Part shown: one piece after another, positions 33,118-47,612 of the stretch
Position numbering within the stretch: the first letter of the stretch is position 1
Layout: every line of letters begins with the position of its first letter
Source of the DNA: Sambucus nigra
Taxonomy: Eukaryota; Streptophyta; Magnoliopsida; Dipsacales; Adoxaceae
Direction of reading: 5' to 3'
Assembly: GCA_949130495.1 (NCBI GenBank)
Contig: OX422211.1
Coordinates: 340,013,504 to 340,077,503 of the forward strand
DNA length: 64,000 bases
Made by a program: the position numbers and the translations under genes
The notes under the pieces: model-generated
Seen by the model: the letters and a program-made list of their open reading frames with translations, nothing else
Databases searched by the model: none
Told to the model about the DNA's origin: nothing

Positions 33118-36100
33118 TTGGTCCCGTGGGAGGTGTTGGTGCCACCCACAGCGCCGTTCGGGGGCTGTTTCGAGTTCTCACCCTCTAACGCCATGTTTTT
33201 AAGCCTAAGTGTGGAAATAAGCAAATTACCGCCGTACTCTCAAACTGGGAGACCAGCGGCTGCGGGGTCAGTTCCCACGAGTAACGTTGGTCCCGTTGGA
33301 GGTGTTGGTGCCACCCACGGGGCCGTTCGGGGGCTGTTTCGAGTTTTCACCCTCTAACGCCATGTTTTTAAGCCTAAGTGTGGAAATAAGCAAATTACCG
33401 TCGTAATCTCAAACCGGGAGACCCGCGGCTGCGGGGTCATTTCCCACGAGTTACGTTGGTCCCGTGGGAGGTGTTGGTGCCCCCCACGGGGCCGTTCGGG
33501 GGTTGTTTCGAGTTCTCACCCTCTAACGCCTTATTTTTAAGCCTAAGTGTGGAAATAAGAAAATTATCGTCTTACTCTCAAACCGGGAGACCCGCGGCTG
33601 CGGGGTCAGTTCCCACGAGTTACGTTGGTCCCGTGGGAGGTGTTGGTGCCACCCACGGGGCCGTTCGGGGGCTGTTTCGAGTTCTCACCCTCTAACGCCT
33701 TGTTTTTAAGCCTAAGTGTGGAAATAAGAAAATTATCGTCGTACTCTCAAACCGGGAGACCCGCGGCTGCGGGGTCAATTCCCACGAGTTACGTTGGTCC
33801 CGTGGGAGGTGTTGGTGCCACCCACGGGGCCGTTCGGGGGCTGTTTCGAGTTCTCACCCTCTAACGCCTTGTTTTTAAGCCTAAGTGTGGAAATAAGCAA
33901 ATTACCGTTGTACTCTCAAACCGGGAGACCCGCGGCTGCGGGGTCAATTCCCACGCGTTACGTTGGTCCCGTGGGAGGTGTTGGTGCCACCCACGGGGCC
34001 GTTCGGGGGCTGTTTCGAGTTCTCACCCTCTAACGCCATGTTTTTAAGCCTAAGTGTGGAAATAAGCAAATTACCGTCGTACTCTCAAACCGGGAGACCC
34101 GCGGCTGCGGGATCTGTTCCCACGAGTTACGTTGGTCCCGTGGGAGGTGTTGGTGCTACCCACGGGACCGTTCGGGGGATGTTTCGAGTTCTCACCCTCT
34201 AACGCCATGTTTTTAAGCCTAAGTGTGGAAATAAGCAAATTACCGTCGTACTCTCAAACCGGGAGACCCGCGGCTGCGGGGTCAGTTACCACGAGTTACG
34301 TTGGTCCCGTGGGAGGTGTTGGTGCCGCCCACGGGGCCTTTCGGGGGCTGTTTCGAGTTCTCACCCTCTAACGCCATGTTTTTAAGCCTAAGTGTGGAAA
34401 TTACCGTCGTACTCTCAAACCGGGAGACCCGCGGCTGCGGGGTCAGTTCCCACGAGTTACGTTGGTCCCGTGGGAGGTGTTGGTGCCACCCACGGGGCCG
34501 TTCGGGGGCTGTTTCGAGTTCTCACCCTCTAACGCCATGTTTTTAAGCCTAAGTGTGGAAATAATAAAATTATTGTCGTACTCTCAAACCGGGAGACCCG
34601 CGGCTGCGGGGTCAGTTCCCACGAGTTACGTTGGTCCCGTGGGAGGTGTTGGTGCCACCCACGGGGCCGTTCGGGGGATGTTTCGAGTTCTCACCCTCTA
34701 ACGCCATATCTTTAAGCCTAAGTGTGGAAATAAGCAAATTACCGTCGTACTCTAAAACCGGGAGACCCGCGGCTGCGGGGTCAGTTCCCACGAGTTACGT
34801 TGGTCCCGTGGGAGGTGTTGGTGCCACCCACGGGGCCGTTCGGGGGCTGTTTCGAGTTCTCACCCTCAAACGCCTTGTTTTTAAGCCTAAGTGTGGAAAT
34901 AAGTAAATTACCATCGTACTCTCAAACCGGGAGACCCGAGGCTGCGGGGTCAGTTCCCACGAGTTACGTTGGTCCCGTGGGAGGTGTTGGTGCCGCCCAC
35001 GGGGCCTTTCGGGGGCTGTTTCGAGTTCTCACACTCTAACGCCATGTTTTTAAGCCTAAGTGTGGAAATAAGCAAATTACCGTCGTACTCTCAAACCGGG
35101 AGACCCGCGGCTGCGGGGTTAGTTCCCACGAGTTACATTGGTCCCGTGGGAGGTGTTGGTGCCACCCACGAGGCCGTTCCGGGGCTGTTTCGAGTTCTCA
35201 CCCTCTAACGCCTTGTTTTTAAGCCTAAATGTGGAAATAAGCAAATTACCATCGAACTATCAAACTGGGAGACCCGCGGCTGCGGGGTCAGTTCCCACAA
35301 GTTACGTTGGTCCCGTGGGAGGTGTTGGTGCCACCCACGGGGCCGTTCCGGGGCTGTTTCGAGTTCTCACCCTCTAACGCCATGTTTTTAAGCCTAAGTA
35401 TGGAAATAAGCAAATTACCGTCGTACTCTCAAACCTGGAGACCCGCGGCTGCGGGGTCAGTTCCCACGAGTTACGTTGGTACCGTGGGTGGTGTTGGTGC
35501 CACCCACGGGGTCGTTCGGGGGCAGTTTCGAGTTCTCACCCTCTAACGACATGTTTTTAACCCTAAGTGTGGAAATAACCAAATTACCGTCGTGCTCTCA
35601 AACCGGGAGACCCGTGGTTGCGGGGTTAGTTCCCACGAGTTACGTTGGTCCCGTGGGAGGTGTTGGTGCCACCCACGGGGCCGTTCGGGGGCTGTTTCGA
35701 GTTCTCACCCTCTAACGCCATGTTTTTAAGCCTAAGTGTGGAAATAAGCAAATTACCATCGTACTCTCAAACCGGGAGACCCGCGGCTGCGGGGTCAGTT
35801 CCCACGAGTTACGTTGGTCCCGTGGGAGGTGTTGGTGCCACCCACGGGGCCGTTTGGGGGCTGTTTCGAGTTCTCACCCTCTAACGCCTTGTTTTTAAGC
35901 CTAAGTGTGGAAATAAGAAAATTACTGTCGTACTCTCAAATCGGGAGACCCGCGGCTGCGGGGTCAGTTCCCACGAGTTACGTTGGTCCCGTGGGAGGTG
36001 TTGGTGCCACCCACGGGGCCTTTCGGGGGCTGTTTCGAGTTCTCACCCTGTAACGCCATGTTTTTAAGCCTAAGTGTGGAAATAAGCAAATTACCGTCGT

Positions 36101-37236
36101 ACTCTCAAACCGGGAGACCCGCGGCTGCGGGGTCAGTTCCCACGAGTTACGTTGGTCCCGTGGGAGGTGTTGGTGCCACACACGGGGCCGTTCGGGGGCT
36201 GTTTCGAGTTCTCACCCTCTAACGCCATGTTTTTAAGCCTAAGTGTTGAAATAAGCAAATTACCGTCGTACTCTCAAACTGGGAGACCCGCGGCTGCGGG
36301 GTCATTTTCCACGAGTTACGTTGGTCCCGTGGGAGGTGTTGGTGCCACCCACGGGGCCGTTCGGGGGCTGTTTCGAGTTCTCACCCTCTAACGCCATATT
36401 TTTAAGCCTAAGTGTGGAAATAAGCAAATTACCGTCGTACTCTCAAACCGGGAGAACCGCGGCTGCGGGGTCAGTTCCCACGAGTTACGTTGGTCCCGTG
36501 GAAGGTGTTGGTGCCACCCACAGCGCCGTTCGGGGGCTGTTTCGAGTTCTCACCCTCTAACGCCATGTTTTTAAGCCTAAGTGTGGAAATAAGCAAATTA
36601 CCGCCGTACTCTCAAACTGGGAGACCCGCGGCTGCGGGGTCAGTTCCCACGAGTAACGTTGGTCCCGTGGGAGGTGTTGGTGCCACCCACGGGGCCGTTC
36701 GGGGGCTGTTTCGAGTTCTCACCCTCTAACGCCATGTTTTTAAGCCTAAGTGTGGAAATAAGCAAATTACCGTCGTACTCTCAAACCGGGAGACCCGCGG
36801 CTGCGGGGTCAGTTCCCACGAGTTACGTTGGTCCCGTGGGAGGTGTTGGTGCCCCCCACGGGGCCGTTCGGGGGCTGTTTCGAGTTCTCACCCTCTAACG
36901 CCTTGTTTTTAAGCCTAAGTGTGGAAATAAGAAAATTATCGTCGTACTCTCAAACCGGGAGACCCGCGGCTGCGGGGTCAGTTCCCACGAGTTACGTTGG
37001 TCCCGTGGGAGGTGTTGGTGCCACCCACGGGGCCGTTCGGGGGCTGTTTCGAGTTCTCACCCTCTAACGCCTTGTTTTTAAGCATAAGTGTGGAAATAAG
37101 AAAATTATCGTCGTACTCTCAAACCGGGAGACCCGCGGCTGCGGGGTCAGTTCCCACGAGTTACGTTGGTCCCGTGGGAGGTGTTGGTGCCACCCACGGG
37201 GCCGTTCGGGGGCTGTTTCGAGTTCTCACCCTCTAA
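33118..37236. repeat. Third, partial left higher-order block with its own internal repeat
   Basis: 33118-35.6 kb matches 28226-30.75 kb at offset 4,892. The segment 32273-33864 recurs at 35645-37236 (offset 3,372), shown by the order of monomers with the variants TGTAACGCC, GCCACACACGG and CCCACAGCGCC. Confidence 0.65.
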
Positions 37237-40200
37237 CGCCTTGGTTTTAAGCCTAAGTGTGGAAATAAGAAAATTACCGTCGTACTCTCAAACCGGGAGA
37301 CCCGCGGCTGCGGGGTCAATTCCCACGCGTTACGTTGGTCCCGTGGGAGGTGTTGGTGCCACCCATGGGGCCGTTCAGGGGCTGTTTCGAGTTCTCACCC
37401 TCTAACGCCATGTTTTTAAGCCTAAGTGTGGAAATAAGCAAATTACCATCGTACTCTCAAACCGGGAGACCCGCGGCTGCGGGGTCAGTTACCACGAGTT
37501 ACGTTGGTCCCGTGGGAGGTGTTGGTGCCGCCCACGGGGCCTTTCGGGGGCTGTTTCGAGTTCTCACCCTCTAACGCCATGTTTTTAAGCCTAAGTGTGG
37601 AAATAACCAAATTACCGTCGTACTCCCAAACCGGGAGACCCGCGGCTGCGGGGTCAGTTCCCACGAGTTACGTTGGGCCCGTGGGAGGTGTTGGTGCCAC
37701 CCACAGGGCCGTTCGGGGGCTGTTTCGAGTTCTGACCCTCTAACGTCATGTTTTTAAGCCTAAGTGTGGAAATAAGCAAATTACTGTCGTACTCTCAAAC
37801 CGGGAGACCCGTGGCTGGGGGGTCAGTTTCCACGAGTTACGTTGGTCCCGTGGGAGGTGTTGGTGCCACCCACGAGGCCGTTCGGGGTCTGTTTCGAGTT
37901 CTCACCCTCTAACGCCATATTTTTAAGCCTAAGTGTGGAAATTACCGTCGTACTCTCAAACCAGGAGACCCGCGGCTGCGGGGTCAGTTCCCACGAGTTA
38001 CGTTGGTCCCGTGGAAGGTGTTGGTGCCCCCCACGGGGCTGTTCGGGGGCTGTTTCGAGTTCTCACCCTCTAACGCCTTGTTTTTAAGCCTAAGTGTTGA
38101 AATTAGAAAATTACCGTCGTACTCTCAAACCGGGAGGCCCGCGGCTGCGGGGTCAGTTCCCACAAGTTACGTTGGTCCCGTGGGAGGTGTTGGTGCCACC
38201 CACGGGGCCGTTCGGGGGCTGTTTCGAGTTCTCACCTTCTAACGCCATGTTTTTAAGCCTAAGTGTGGAAATAAGCAAATTACCGTCGTACTCTCAAACC
38301 GGGAGACCCGCGGCTGCGGGTTCAGTTCCCACGAGTTACGTTGGTCCCGTGGGAGGTGTTGGTGCCACCCACGGGGCCGTTCGGGGGCTGTTTCGAGTTC
38401 TCACCCTCTAACGCCTTGTTTTTAAGCCTAAGTGTGGAAATTAGAAAATTACTGTCGTACTCTCAAACCGGGACACCCGCGGCTGCGGGGTCAGTTCCCA
38501 CGAGTTACACTGGTCCCGTGGGAGGTGTTGGTGCCACCCACGGGGCCTTTTGGGGGCTGTTTAAAGTTCTCACCCTCTAACGCCATGTTTTTAAGCCGAA
38601 GTGTGGAAATAAGCAAATTACCATCGTACTCTCAAACCGGGAGACCCGCGGCTGCGGGGTCAGTTCCCACGAGTTACGTTGGTCCCGTGGGAGGTGTTGG
38701 TGCCACCCACGGGGCCGTTCGGGGGCTGTTTCGAGTTCTCACCCTCTAACGCCAAGTTTTTAAGCCTAAGTGTGGAAATAAACAAATTACCGTCATACTC
38801 TCAAACCGGGAGACCCGCGGCTGCGGGGTCAGTCCCCAGGAGTTACGTTGGTCCCGTGGGAGGTGTTGGTGCTACCCACGGGGCCGTTCGGGGGCTGTTT
38901 CGAGTTCTCACCCTCTAACGCCATGTTTTTAAGCCTAAGTGTGGAAATAAGCAAATTACCGTCGTACTCTCAAACCGGGAGACCCGCGGCTGCGGGGTCA
39001 GTTCCCACGAGTTACGTTGGTCCCGTGGGAGGTGTTGGTGCCGACCACGGGGCCTTTCGGGGGCTGTTTCGAGTTCTCACCCTCTAACGCCATGTTTTTA
39101 AGCCTAAGTGTGGAAATAAGCAAATTACCGTCGTACTCTCAAACCGGGAGACCCGCGGCTGCGGGGTCAGTTCCCACGAGTAACGTTGGTCCCGTGGGAG
39201 GTGTTGGTGCCACCCACGGGGCCGTTCGAGGGCTGTTTCGAGTTCTCACCCTCTAACGCCTTGTTTTTAAGCCTAAGTGTGGAAATAAGAAAATTACCGT
39301 CGTACTCTCAAACCGGGAGACCCGCGGCTGCGGGGTCAGTTCCCACGAGTTACGTTGGTCCCGTGGGAGGTGTTGGTGCCACCCACGGGGCCGTTCGGGG
39401 GCTGTTTCGAGTTCTCACTCTCTAACGCCATATTTTTAAGCCTAAGTGTGGAAATAAGCAAATTACCGTCGTATTCTCAAATCGGGAGACCCGTGGCTGC
39501 GGGGTCAGTTCCCACGAGTTACGTTGGTCCCGTGGGAGGTGTTGGTGCCCCCCACGGGGCCGTTCGGGGGCTGTTTCAAGTTCTCACCCTCTAACGCCAT
39601 GTTTTTAAGCCTAAGTGTGGAAATAAGCAAATTACCGTCGTACTCTCAAACCGGGAGTCCCGCGGCTGTGGGGTCAGTTCCCACGAGTTACGTTGGTCCC
39701 GTGGGACTTGTTGGTGCCACCCACGGGGCCGTTCGAGGGCTGTTTCGAGTTCCCACCCTCTAACGCCTTGTTTTTAAGCCTAAGTGTGGAAATAAGCAAA
39801 TTACCATCGTACTCTCAAATCGGGAGACCCGCGGCTGCGGGGTCAGTTCCCACGAGTTACGTTAGTCCAGTGGGAGGTGTTGGTGCCACCCACGGGGCCT
39901 TTCGGGGGCTGTTTCGAGTTCTCACACTCTAACGCCATGCTTTTAAGCCTAAGTGTGGAAATAAGCAAATTACCGTCGTACTCTAAAACCGGGAGACCCG
40001 CGGCTGCGGGGTCAGTTCCCACGAGTTACGTTGGTCCAGTGGGAGGTGTTGGTGCCACCCACGGGGCCGTTCGGGGGCTGTTTCGAGTTCTCACCCCCTA
40101 ACGCCTTGTTTTTAAGCTTAAGTGTGGAAATAAGCAAATAACAGTTGAACTCTCAAACCGGGAGACCCGCGGCTGCGGGGTCAGTTCCCACGAGTTACGT

Positions 40201-40876
40201 TGGTCCCGTGGGAGGTGTTGGTGCCACCCACGGGGCCTTTCGGGGGCTGTTTCGAGTTCTCACCCTCTAACGCCATGTTTTTAAGCCTAAGTGTGGAAAT
40301 AAGCAAATTACCGTCGTACTCTCAAACCGGGAGACCCGCGGCTGCGGGGTCCGTTACCACGAGTTACGTTGGTCCCGTGGGAGGTGTTGGTGCCGCCCAC
40401 GGGGCCTTTCGGGGGCTGTTTCGAGTTCTCACCCTCTAACGCCATGTTTTTAAGCCTAAGTGTGGAAATAAGCAAATTACCGTCGTACTCTCAAACCGGG
40501 AGACCCGCGGCTGCGGGGTCAGTTCCCACGAGTTACGTTGGTCCCGTGGGAGGTGTTGGTGCCACCCACGGGGCCGTTCGGGGGCTGTTTCGAGTTCTCA
40601 CCCTCTAACGCCTTGTGTTTTAAGCCTAAGTGTGGAAATTAGAAAATTACTGTCGTACTCTCAAACCGGGACACCCGTGGCTGCGGGGTCAGTTCCCACG
40701 AGTTACATTGGTCCCATGGGAGGTGTTGGTGCCACCCACGGGGCCTTTCGGGGGCTGTTTCGAGTTCTCACCCTCTAACGCCATGTTTTTAAGCCTAAGT
40801 GTGGAAATAAGCAAATTACCATCGTACTCTCAAACCGGGAGACCCGCGGCTGCGGGGTCAGTTCCCACGAGTTACG

Positions 40877-43800
40877 TTGGTCCCGTGGGAGGTGTTGGTG
40901 CCACCCACGGGGCCGTTCGGGGGCTGTTTCGAGTTCTCACCCTCTAACGCCAAGTTTTTAAGCCTAAGTGTGGAAATAAACAAATTACCGTCATACTCTA
41001 AAACCGGGAGACCCGCGGCTGCGGGGTCAGTCCCCAGGAGTTACGTTGGTCCCGTGGGAGGTGTTGGTGCTACCCACGGGGCCGTTTGGGGGATGTTTCG
41101 AGTTCCCAGCCTCTAACGCCTTGTTTTAAAGCCTAAGTGTGGAAATAACCATATTACCATCGTAATCTCAAACCGGGAGACGCGCGGCTGCGGGGTCAGT
41201 TCCCACGAGTTACGTTGGTCCCGTGGGAGGTGTTGGTGCCACCCACGGGGCCGTTCGGGGGTTGTTTCGAGTTCTCACCCTCTAACGCCTTGTTTTTAAG
41301 CCTAAGTGTGGAAATAAGAAAATTACCGTCGTACTCTCAAACCGGGAGACCCGCGGCTGCGGGGTCAGTTCCCACGAGTTACGTTGGTCCCGTGGGAGGT
41401 GTTGGTGCCACCCACGGGGCCGTTCGGGGGTTGTTTCGAGTTCTCACTCTCTAACGCCATATTTTTAAGCCTAAGTGTGGAAATAAGCAAATTACCATCG
41501 TACTCTCAAACCGGGAGACCCGCGGCTGCGGGGTCAGTTCCCACGAGTTACGTTGGTCTCGTGGGAGGTGTTGATGCCCCCCACGGGTCCGTTCGGGGGC
41601 TGTTTCAAGTTCTCACCCTCTAACGCCATTTTTTTAAGCCTAAGTGTGGAAATAAGCAAATTACCATCGTACTCTCAAACCGGGAGACCCGCGGCTGCGG
41701 GGTCAGTTCCCACGAGTTACGTTGGTCCCGTGGGAGGTGTTGGTGCCACCCACGGGGCCGTTCGGGGGCTGTTTCGAGTTCTCACCCTCTAACGCCAAGT
41801 TTTTAAGCCTAAGTGTGGAAATAAACAAATTACCGTCATACTCTCAAACCGGGAGACCCGCGGCTGCGGGGTCAGTCCCCAGGAGTTACGTTGGTCCCGT
41901 GGGAGGTGTTGGTGCTACCCACGGGGCCGTTCGGGGGCTGTTTCTAGTTCTCACCCTCTAACGCCATGTTTTTAAGCCTAAGTGTGGAAATAAGCAAATT
42001 ACCGTCGTACTCTCAAACCGGGAGAACCGCGGCTGCGGGGTCAGTTCCCACGAGTTACGTTGGTCCCGTGGGAGGTGTTGGTGCCACCCACAGCGCCGTT
42101 CGGGGGCTGTTTCGAGTTCTCACCCTCTAACGCCATGTTTTTAAGCCTAAGTGTGGAAATAAGCAAATTACCGCCGTACTCTCAAACTGGGAGACCCGCG
42201 GCTGCGGGGTCAGTTCCCACGAGTAACGTTGGTCCCGTTGGAGGTGTTGGTGCCACCCACGGGGCCGTTCGGGGGCTGTTTCGAGTTTTCACCCTCTAAC
42301 GCCATGTTTTTAAGCCTAAGTGTGGAAATAAGCAAATTACCGTCGTCATCTCAAACCGGGAGACCCGCGGCTGCGGGGTCATTTCCCACGAGTTACGTTG
42401 GTCCCGTGGGAGGTGTTGGTGCCCCCCACGGGGCCGTTCGGGGGCTGTTTCGAGTTCTCACCCTCTAACGCCTTATTTTTAAGCCTAAGTGTGGAAATAA
42501 GAAAATTATCATCGTACTCTCAAACCGGGAGACCCGCGGCTGCGGGGTCAGTTCCCACGAGTTACGTTGGTCCCGTGGGAGGTGTTGGTGCCACCCACGG
42601 GGCCGTTCGGGGGCTGTTTCGAGTTCTCACCCTCTAACGCCTTGTTTTTAAGCCTAAGTGTGGAAATAAGAAAATTATCGTCGTACTCTCAAACCGGGAG
42701 ACCCGCGGCTGCGGGGTCAGTTCCCACGAGTTACGTTGGTCCCGTGGGAGGTGTTGGTGCCACCCACGGGGCCGTTCGGGGGCTGTTTCGAGTTCTCACC
42801 CTCTAACGCCTTGTTTTTAAGCCTAAGTGTGGAAATAAGCAAATTACCGTTGTACTCTCAAACCGGGAGACCCGCGGCTGCGGGGTCAATTCCCACGCGT
42901 TACGTTGGTCCCGTGGGAGGTGTTGGTGCCACCCACGGGGCCGTTCGGGGGCTGTTTCGAGTTCTCACCCTCTAACGCCATGTTTTTAAGCCTAAGTGTG
43001 GAAATAAGCAAATTACCGTCGTACTCTCAAACCGGGAGTCCCGCGGCTGCGGGGTCTGTTCCCACGAGTTACGTTGGTCCCGTGGGAGGTGTTGGTGCCA
43101 CCCACGGGACCGTTCGGGGGATGTTTCGAGTTCTCACCCTCTAACGCCATGTTTTTAAGCCTAAGTGTGGAAATAAGCAAATTACCGTCGTACTCTCAAA
43201 CCGGGAGACCCGCGGCTGCGGGGTCAGTTACCACGAGTTACGTTGGTCCCGTGGGAGGTGTTGGTGCCGCCCACGGGGCCTTTCGGGGGCTGTTTCGAGT
43301 TCTCACCCTCTAACGCCATGTTTTTAAGCCTAAGTGTGGAAATTACCGTCGTACTCTCAAACCGGGAGACCCGCGGCTGCGGGGTCAGTTCCCACGAGTT
43401 ACGTTGGTCCCCTGGGAGGTGTTGGTGCCACCCACGGGGCCGTTCGGGGGCTGTTTCGAGTTCTCACCCTCTAACGCCATGTTTTTAAGCCTAAGTGTGG
43501 AAATAAGAAAATTATCGTCGTACTCTCAAACCGGGAGACCCGCGGCTGCGGGGTCAGTTCCCACGAGTTACGTTGGTCCCGTGGGAGGTGTTGGTGCCAC
43601 CCACGGGGCCGTTCGGGGGCTGTTTCGAGTTCTCACCCTCTAACGCCATATTTTTAAGCCTAAGTGTGGAAATAAGCAAATTACCGTCGTACTCTAAAAC
43701 CGGGAGACCCGCGGCTGCGGGGTCAGTTCCCACGAGTTACGTTGGTCCCGTGGGAGGTGTTGGTGCCACCCACGGGGCCGTTCGGGGGTTGTTTCGAGTT

Positions 43801-46800
43801 CCCACCCTCAAACGCCTTATTTTTAAGCCTAAGTGTGGAAATAAGCAAATTACCGTCGTACTCTCAAACCGGGAGACCCGAGGCTGCGGGGTCAGTTCCC
43901 ACGAGTTACGTTGGTCCCGTGGGAGGTGTTGGTGCCGCCCACGGGGCCTTTCGGGGGCTGTTTCGAGTTCTCACACTCTAACGCCATGTTTTTAAGCCTA
44001 AGTGTGGAAATAAGCAAATTACCGTCGTACTCTCAAACCGGGAGACCCGCGGCTGCGGGGTTAGTTCCCACGAGTTACATTGGTCCCGTGGGAGGTGTTT
44101 GTGCCACCCACGGGGCCGTTCGGGGGCTGTTTCGACTTCTCACCCTCTAACGCCATGTTTTTAAGCCTAAATGTGGAAATAAGCAAATTACCGTCGAACT
44201 ATCAAACTGGGAGACCCGCGGCTGCGGGGTCAGTTCCCACGAGTTACGTTGGTCCCGTGGGAGGTGTTGGTGCCACCCACGGGGCCGTTCCGGGGCTGTT
44301 TCGAGTTCTCACCCTCTAACGCCATGTTTTTAAGCCTAAGTATGGAAATAAGCAAATTACCGTCGTACTCTCAAACCTGGAGACCCGCGGCTGCGGGGTC
44401 AGTTCCCACGAGTTACGTTGGTACCGTGGGTGGTGTTGGTGCCACCCACGGGGTCGTTCGGGGGCAGTTTCGAGTTCTCACCCTCTAACGACATGTTTTT
44501 AACCCTAAGTGTGGAAATAACCAAATTACCGTCGTGCTCTCAAACCGGGAGACCCGTGGTTGCGGGGTTAGTTCCCACGAGTTACGTTGGTCCCGTGGGA
44601 GGTGTTGGTGCCACCCACGGGGCCGTTCGGGGGCTGTTTCGAGTTCTCACCCTCTAACGCCATGTTTTTAAGCCTAAGTGTGGAAATAAGCAAATTACCG
44701 TCGTACTCTCAAACCGGGAGACCCGCGACTGCGGGGTCAGTTCCCACGAGTTACGTTGGTCCCGTGGGAGGTGTTGGTGCCCCCCACGGGGCCGTTCGGG
44801 GGCTGTTTCGAGTTCTCACCCTCTAACGCCTTGTTTTTAAGCCTAAGTGTGGAAATAAGAAAATTATCGTCGTACTCTCAAACCGGGAGACCCGCGGCTG
44901 CGGGGTCAGTTCCCACGAGTTACGTTGGTCCCGTGGGAGGTGTTGGTGCCACCCACGGGGCCGTTCGGGGGCTGTTTCGAGTTCTCACCCTCTAACGCCT
45001 TGTTTTTAAGCATAAGTGTGGAAATAAGAAAATTATCGTCGTACTCTCAAACCGGAAGACCCGCGGCTGCGGGGTCAGTTCCCACGAGTTACGTTGGTCC
45101 CGTGGGAGGTGTTGGTGCCACCCACGGGGCCGTTCGGGGGCTGTTTCGAGTTCTCACCCTCTAACGCCTTGTTTTTAAGCCTAAGTGTGGAAATAAGAAA
45201 ATTACCGTCGTACTCTCAAACCGGGAGAACCGCGGCTGCGGGGTCAATTCCCACGCGTTACGTTGGTCCCGTGGGAGGTGTTGGTGCCACCCACGGGGCC
45301 GTTCGGGGGCTGTTTCGAGTTCTCACCCTCTAACGCCATGTTTTTAAGCCTAAGTGTGGAAATAAGCAAATTACCGTCGTACTCTCAAACCGGGAGACCC
45401 GCGGCTGCGGGGTCAGTTACCACGAGTTACGTTGGTCCCGTGGGAGGTGTTGGTGCCGCCCACGGGGCCTTTCGGGGGCTGTTTCGAGTTCTCACCCTCT
45501 AACGCCATGTTTTTAAGCCTAAGTGTGGAAATTACCATCGTACTCTCAAACCGGGAGACCCGCGGCTGCGGGGTCAGTTCCCACGAGTTACGTTGGTCCC
45601 GTGGGAGGTGTTGGTGCCACCCACGGGGCCGTTCGGGGGCTGTTTCGAGTTCTCACCCTCTAACGCCATGTTTTTAAGCCTAAGTGTGGAAATAAGCAAA
45701 TTACCGTCGTACTCTCAAACCGGGAGACCCGCGGCTGCGGGGTCAGTTCCCACGAGTTACGTTGGTCCCGTGGGAGGTGTTGGTGCCACACACGGGGCCG
45801 TTCGGGGGCTGTTTCGAGTTCTCACCCTCTAACGCAATGTTTTTAAGCCTAAGTGTTGAAATAAGCAAATTACCGTCGTACTCTCAAACTGGGAGACCCG
45901 CGGCTGCGGGGTCATTTTCCACGAGTTACGTTGGTCCCGTGGGAGGTGTTGGTGCCACCCACGGGGCCGTTCGGGGGCTGTTTCGAGTTCTCACCCTCTA
46001 ACGCCATATTTTTAAGCCTAAGTGTGGAAATAAGCAAATTACCGTCGTACTCTCAAACCGGGAGAACCGCGGCTGCGGGGTCAGTTCCCACGAGTTACGT
46101 TGGTCCCGTGGGAGGTGTTGGTGCCACCCACAGCGCCGTTCGGGGGCTGTTTCGAGTTCTCACCCTCTAACGCCATGTTTTTAAACCTAAGTGTGGAAAT
46201 AAGCAAATTACCGCCGTACTCTCAAACTGGGAGACCCGCGGCTAAGGGGTCAGTTCCCACGAGTAAAGTTGGTCCCGTGGGAGGTGTTGGTGCCACCCAC
46301 GGGGCCGTTCGGGGGCTGTTTCGAGTTCTCACCCTCTAACGCCATGTTTTTAAGCCTAAGTGTGGAAATAAGCAAATTACCGTCGTACTCTCAAACTGGG
46401 AGACCCGCGGCTGCGGGGTCAGTTCCCACGAGTTACGTTGGTCCCGTGGGAGGTGTTGGTGCCCCCCACGGGGCCGTTCGGGGGCTGTTTCGAGTTCTCA
46501 CCCTCTAACGCCTTGTTTTTAAGCCTAAGTGTGGAAATTAGAAAATTATCGTCGTACTCTCAAACCGGGAGACCCGCGGCTGCGGGGTCAGTTCCCACGA
46601 GTTACGTTGGTCCCGTGGGAGGTGTTGGTGCCACCCACAGGGCCGTTCGGGGGCTGTTTCGAGTTCTCACCCTCTAACGCCTTGTTTTTAAGCATAAGTG
46701 TGGAAATAAGAAAATTATCGTCGTACTCTCAAACCGGGAGACCCGCGGCTGCGGGGTCAGTTCCCACGAGTTACGTTGGTCCCATGGGAGGTGTTGGTGC

Positions 46801-47612
46801 CACCCACGGGGCCGTTCGGGGGCTGTTTCGAGTTCTCACCCTCTAACGCCTTGTTTTTAAGCCTAAGTGTGGAAATAAGAAAATTACCGTCGTACTATCA
46901 AACCGGGAGACCCGCGGCTGCGGGGTCACTTCCCACGCGTTACGTTGGTCCCGTGGGAGGTGTTGGTGCCACCCACGGGGCCGTTCGGGGGCTGTTTCGA
47001 GTTCTCACCCTCTAACGCCATGTTTTTAAGCCTAAGTGTGGAAATAAGCAAATTAACGTCGTACTCTCAAACCGGGAGACCCGCGGCTGCGGGGTCAGTT
47101 ACCACGAGTTACGTTGGTCCCGTGGGAGGTGTTGGTGCCGCCCACGGGGCCTTTCGGGGGCTGTTTCGAGTTCTCACCCTCTAACGCCATGTTTTGAAGC
47201 CTAAGTGTGGAAATTACCATCGTACTCTCAAACCGGGAGACCCGCGGCTGCGGGGTCAGTTCCCACGAGTTACGTTGGTCCCGTGGGAGGTGTTGGTGCC
47301 ACCCACGGGGCCGTTCGGGGGCTGTTTCGAGTTTTCACCCTCTAACGCCATGTTTTTAAGCCTAAGTGTGGAAATAAGAAAATTATCGTCGTACTCTCAA
47401 ACCGGGAGACCCGTGGCTGCGGGGTCAGTTCCCACGAGTTACGTTGGTCCCGTGGGAGGTGTTGGTGCCACCCACGGGGCCTTTCGGGGGCTGTTTCGAG
47501 TTCTCACCCTCTAACGCCATGTTTTTAAGCCTAAGTGTGGAAATAAGCAAATTACCATCGTACTCTCAAACCGGGAGACCCGCGGCTGCGGGGTCAGTTC
47601 CCACGAGTTACG
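40877..47612. repeat. 40-monomer higher-order repeat, copy 1 (6,736 bp)
   Basis: 40 monomers, three of them 161 bp (positions 43243, 45432 and 47114): 40 x 169 - 24 = 6,736. All diagnostic variants reappear 6,736 bases later up to about 46.1/52.8 kb. Confidence 0.85.
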
